A DNA stretch of 64,000 nucleotides, from the NCBI RefSeq assembly GCF_025685395.1, contig NZ_JAGSYA010000004.1, forward strand, positions 2,294,001-2,358,000. The letters are read 5' to 3'. The position numbers were made by a program, and so were the translations under genes. This stretch comes from Terriglobus tenax. GTDB lineage: Bacteria; Acidobacteriota; Terriglobia; Terriglobales; Acidobacteriaceae. Below are positions 61,730-64,000 of the stretch, piece by piece; the stretch's first letter is position 1; the number at the start of each line of letters is the position of its first letter. The notes under the pieces were generated by a model. The model saw only the letters and a list, made by a program, of their open reading frames with translations, was not told the DNA's origin and did not search any database.

Positions 61730-62526
61730 TGCATCACCGCCGCTACGGCCTGTGCAAGGGTCGTCTCCGCCGGAAGCGGCTTGAATGCCTCGTGATTGCT
61801 GACCTGCTGGCGGCCAATGGTTTTGAAAAAGATGGCGCGGCCATCGATATGTGTCTCAACCTTCACTGTCTTCCATACACCCTGGCCCACTTCGTCGCGC
61901 TGGGTTGAGAAGTTGCTGCCGCTGTGGATGGTTGCCAGCAGGCCATAGCCAAAACTCACGTCGTCGTTCAGTTTTCCCTCCAGCGAGTGCAGCCGGATCT
62001 CCTGCGTATCCACCAACATCGATCCGCTCATGCCATGCAGAACGCGTTCTTCGTAGTTTTGTGGGGCATAGTCAGGATTCGGCTTGTAGAGAATGCGTGT
62101 GTAGCGGCCATCGGTACCGGCCAGTTCAAAGAGAAAGGCGTGAGGCAGCAGCTCCAGCATCTGCTGGGCATGCTTCTCATCGTTCTTGCGTGCCTGTTCC
62201 GCGCGGATAAATGCCGCGGGATCGGTGGCGATCTTCTTCAGCTTTGCCAGTTCCGCCTGCTGCCTGGCGGCATCCAGCGGCTTGCCATCTTCTTCCAGAA
62301 GGTAGCGCACGCGGCCTTCGGCAACCTCAGCAACGCGCTCCTTCCACAGCTTGCCGCCGGTACGGTCCGACCGTTCAAAGCTGGTGTAAAGATACGGTGG
62401 CTTGTGTTGCAGAGCCGCCCGCTCATTGGCGACGACCTGGATCAGTGTCTCCCGGGGCCCCGGCTGTGCAACCACACCGGCCACGGAGAAAATGGCCATT
62501 GTTGCAAACGATAGAACGCGCTTCAT
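61726..62526 (-). CDS. secreted hypothetical protein
   Basis: 266 residues with a signal peptide (VLSFATMAIFSVAGVVA). The body (ANERAALQHKPPYLYTSFERSDRTGGKLWKERVAEVAEGRVRYLLEEDGKPL..., LYKPNPDYAPQNYEERVLHGMSGSMLVDTQEIRLHSLEGKL) resembles outer-membrane lipoprotein-sorting-like or acidobacterial secreted proteins, but I cannot name a family. It overlaps the next gene by 4 bp (GTGA). Confidence 0.65.
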   Translation of the reverse strand: MKRVLSFATMAIFSVAGVVAQPGPRETLIQVVANERAALQHKPPYLYTSFERSDRTGGKLWKERVAEVAEGRVRYLLEEDGKPLDAARQQAELAKLKKIATDPAAFIRAEQARKNDEKHAQQMLELLPHAFLFELAGTDGRYTRILYKPNPDYAPQNYEERVLHGMSGSMLVDTQEIRLHSLEGKLNDDVSFGYGLLATIHSGSNFSTQRDEVGQGVWKTVKVETHIDGRAIFFKTIGRQQVSNHEAFKPLPAETTLAQAVAAVMQ

Positions 62527-62595
62527 CTGCGGCAGATGCTACCTCGCTAACCTGAATCCTTCCTTAAGACTCCTGCCGCCGGTGGGTGTTATCCC

Positions 62596-63024
62596 TTATG
62601 CGGGATTTCGTTCCCGGTAGGCTGTCCGTGCCTTCTCAATGGCTTTGTAGTTCTTCTCTGCCCAGATCCACACGCTGCAGAAGGCCTCACCCAGGCTGCG
62701 GCCCAGCGGGGTCAGCGTGTACTCGACCTTCGGTGGAATGATGGGATGCACGGTGCGTGTCACAAATCCGTCGGCCTCCATCTGCCGCAGGGTCTGCGTC
62801 AGCATCTTCTGGCTTACGCCGCCCACCTGCTCCGCCAACTGGGTAAAGCGCAGCGTGCCATGTTGGTCCAGCGCCTCGAGTGTTAAAAGCGTCCATTTAT
62901 CGGCAACGCGTGCGATGGTTTGCTGGACCAGGGCGTCTATATCCGCAAGAGCGGAGGACTTGCCGCCCGGCGACTGGAAGGAGAGCGGGGCCTTCGGTTT
63001 CTTTGGTTGTCTGATGGAATCCAT
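62596..63024 (-). CDS. HxlR-family transcriptional regulator
   Basis: 142 residues. The winged helix is clear: RVADKWTLLTLEALDQHGTLRFTQLAEQVGGVSQKMLTQTLRQMEADGFVTRTVHPIIPPKVEYTLTPLGRSL. The usual N-terminal sensing Cys is absent; the only Cys is in EAFCSVW. It is divergent from the SDR gene and likely represses it. GAGGTAAG lies before the ATG. Confidence 0.9.
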   Translation of the reverse strand: MDSIRQPKKPKAPLSFQSPGGKSSALADIDALVQQTIARVADKWTLLTLEALDQHGTLRFTQLAEQVGGVSQKMLTQTLRQMEADGFVTRTVHPIIPPKVEYTLTPLGRSLGEAFCSVWIWAEKNYKAIEKARTAYRERNPA

Positions 63025-63121
63025 ATTACTTACCTCGTGGTAACTGTATTACCGAAAAGTGCCTACTTCCCAAAAGAGAGTGACAATCTTAGAGTAACTG
63101 ATGAAGGGAGCAATCACGGAT
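63025..63121. promoter_or_regulatory. divergent promoter region of HxlR/SDR
   Basis: 97 bp between the divergent starts. GGTAACTGTATTACC (about 63040-63054) is nearly palindromic and is a plausible HxlR operator. Confidence 0.4.
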
Positions 63122-63886
63122 ATGAACATCACAGGAAACACGATTCTGATTACAGGCGGAGGCTCCGGCCTGGGCCGCGGTCTTGCCGAGGCTTTCCATA
63201 AGAGGGGCAACACGGTCATCATCGCGGGCCGCCGCCAGCAGGTACTGGATGAGGTGGTCGCGGCGAACCCCGGCATCGTGGCCATGACGCTGGATGTGAC
63301 GAGCGAGCAGGCTATCGCCGAGTTTGCAGCGGAGCTGACGGCGAAGTTCCCCGCGCTGAATGTGCTGATCAATATGGCCGGCATCATGAAGCCGGAGAAG
63401 GTTATCGACACCAGGGTCGCCGAGGACACGATCATCACCAACCTGCTGTCGCCCATCCGCCTGACCGCCGCCCTGCTGCCTACGCTGGAAAAGCAGAAGA
63501 GCGCCACGATCATGACGGTCAGCTCTGGCCTGGCCTTTACGCCGCTGGCGCTGACGCCTACCTACTCGGCAACAAAGGCGGCTATCCACTCGTGGTCGCA
63601 GTCGCTGCGCTACCAGTTGCGCGGCACCAGCGTGGAAGTGCTGGAGCTTGCCCCGCCCTACGTGCAGACGGAACTGATGGGTCCGGGGCAGAAGGCTGAT
63701 CCGCGCGCCATGCCGCTCGATGCATTCATCAGCGAGGTGATGCAGATCCTCGAAACGCAGCCTGAGGCGAAGGAGATCCTGGTAAAGAATGTCTACCCGC
63801 TGCGGTTTGCCGGCGACTTCAACGTGGAGAAGTTCGATGAGTGGTTTGACAAGTTCAACGCCATGCTGGCCGCGCCGCACGACTAG
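63122..63886 (+). CDS. short-chain dehydrogenase, DltE-like
   Basis: 254 residues. ILITGGGSGLGRGLAEAFHKRG (cofactor site), NVLINMAGI, MTVSSGLAFTPLALTPTYSATKAAIHSWS (catalytic Tyr and Lys). The C-terminus fits the DltE-type SDR group. It is probably controlled by the divergent HxlR regulator. The ATG at 63122 gives the usual short N-terminus; 63101 is an alternative. Confidence 0.88.
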   Translation: MNITGNTILITGGGSGLGRGLAEAFHKRGNTVIIAGRRQQVLDEVVAANPGIVAMTLDVTSEQAIAEFAAELTAKFPALNVLINMAGIMKPEKVIDTRVAEDTIITNLLSPIRLTAALLPTLEKQKSATIMTVSSGLAFTPLALTPTYSATKAAIHSWSQSLRYQLRGTSVEVLELAPPYVQTELMGPGQKADPRAMPLDAFISEVMQILETQPEAKEILVKNVYPLRFAGDFNVEKFDEWFDKFNAMLAAPHD

Positions 63887-63960
63887 TTGTCCGGCTGGCC
63901 AGATGACTGGATGGCTGGAGCGTGTGGGTTTCTCCAGCCAACCAGCCATCCGGCCAACTA
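63884..63960. repeat. imperfect inverted repeat after the SDR gene
   Basis: TAGTTG...CCGG...GGATGGCTGGAG on the left is mirrored by CTCCAGCC...CCATCCGGCCAACTA on the right. The core GGCTGGAG/CTCCAGCC is perfect. It starts in the SDR stop codon and may terminate transcription. Confidence 0.5.
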
Positions 63961-63970
63961 GAATATCGGC

Positions 63971-64000
63971 ATGTTTCCCGGCCGGTCCTTTGTCACGCCA
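63971..64000 (+). CDS. possible start of a gene cut by the window edge
   Basis: ATG opens a frame (MFPGRSF) that runs to the window end. TAGAAT lies 6 nt before it, as in other possibly leaderless genes here. There are too few residues to identify it. Confidence 0.25.
   Translation, partial: MFPGRSFVTP

Overview
The window looks like chromosome from an acidobacterium, most likely Acidobacteriaceae (Terriglobus/Edaphobacter/Granulicella type). The grounds are high GC, a TIGR03435 'soil-associated' protein, Gram-negative envelope genes (lpxC, TonB/ExbB/ExbD), and dispersed palindromes of a kind I associate with this group. The genus is inference. I see no rRNA, tRNA, CRISPR array, insertion sequence or prophage, and no dnaA or DnaA-box cluster.

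Layout. 0-7 kb: a secreted LssY_C/beta-barrel protein, an SDR, the TIGR03435 protein, a TRIC-type channel and a small membrane protein. 6.3-10 kb: parA-parB-ICMT methyltransferase and rsmG, with five parS-like palindromes spread from the parA upstream region into rsmG. 10-14.7 kb: lpxC-folK, a frameshifted TonB-like gene, tgt (with a palindromic element inserted in frame), DUF1059 and an EAL protein. 15-22.3 kb: yajC-secD-secF, then tonB-exbB-exbD-exbD-exbD and a TPR lipoprotein. 22.3-28.5 kb: a HIT hydrolase, an NTF2-like protein, purA, an AT-richer DUF5343 + Swt1-like HEPN gene pair, a PEGA protein, and a GIY-YIG nuclease surrounded by dispersed repeats. 28.4-36.9 kb: glutathione peroxidase, dnaN, secreted hypotheticals, two tandem antitoxin-like small ORFs, a mercuric-reductase-like flavoprotein, a prohibitin-like protein and glyA. 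37-49.4 kb: a membrane protein + alpha/beta hydrolase pair, esterases, an AraC/SDR pair, an M28 peptidase, alr, a WYL regulator, a VOC protein and a RelBE-type toxin-antitoxin locus. 49.4-64 kb: dnaB, mnmG, RraB-like, MscS, ackA-xfp (phosphoketolase route to acetyl phosphate and ATP), secreted hypotheticals and a divergent HxlR/SDR pair.

Functional groupings. Chromosome maintenance: parAB/parS, dnaN and dnaB, with the tRNA/rRNA modification genes rsmG, mnmG and tgt. Envelope: lpxC, yajC-secDF, and a TonB energising operon with three ExbD paralogues. Central metabolism: purA, glyA, alr and ackA-xfp.

Most interesting items: the two-gene DUF5343/HEPN cassette (possible RNase-type defence module); the GIY-YIG gene embedded in one dispersed-repeat family; a second palindrome family with one copy spliced in frame into tgt and another forming the 3' end of a small ORF; a fold-like module shared by three secreted proteins; and several genes with a -10-like hexamer 6-8 nt before the start codon, suggesting leaderless transcripts.
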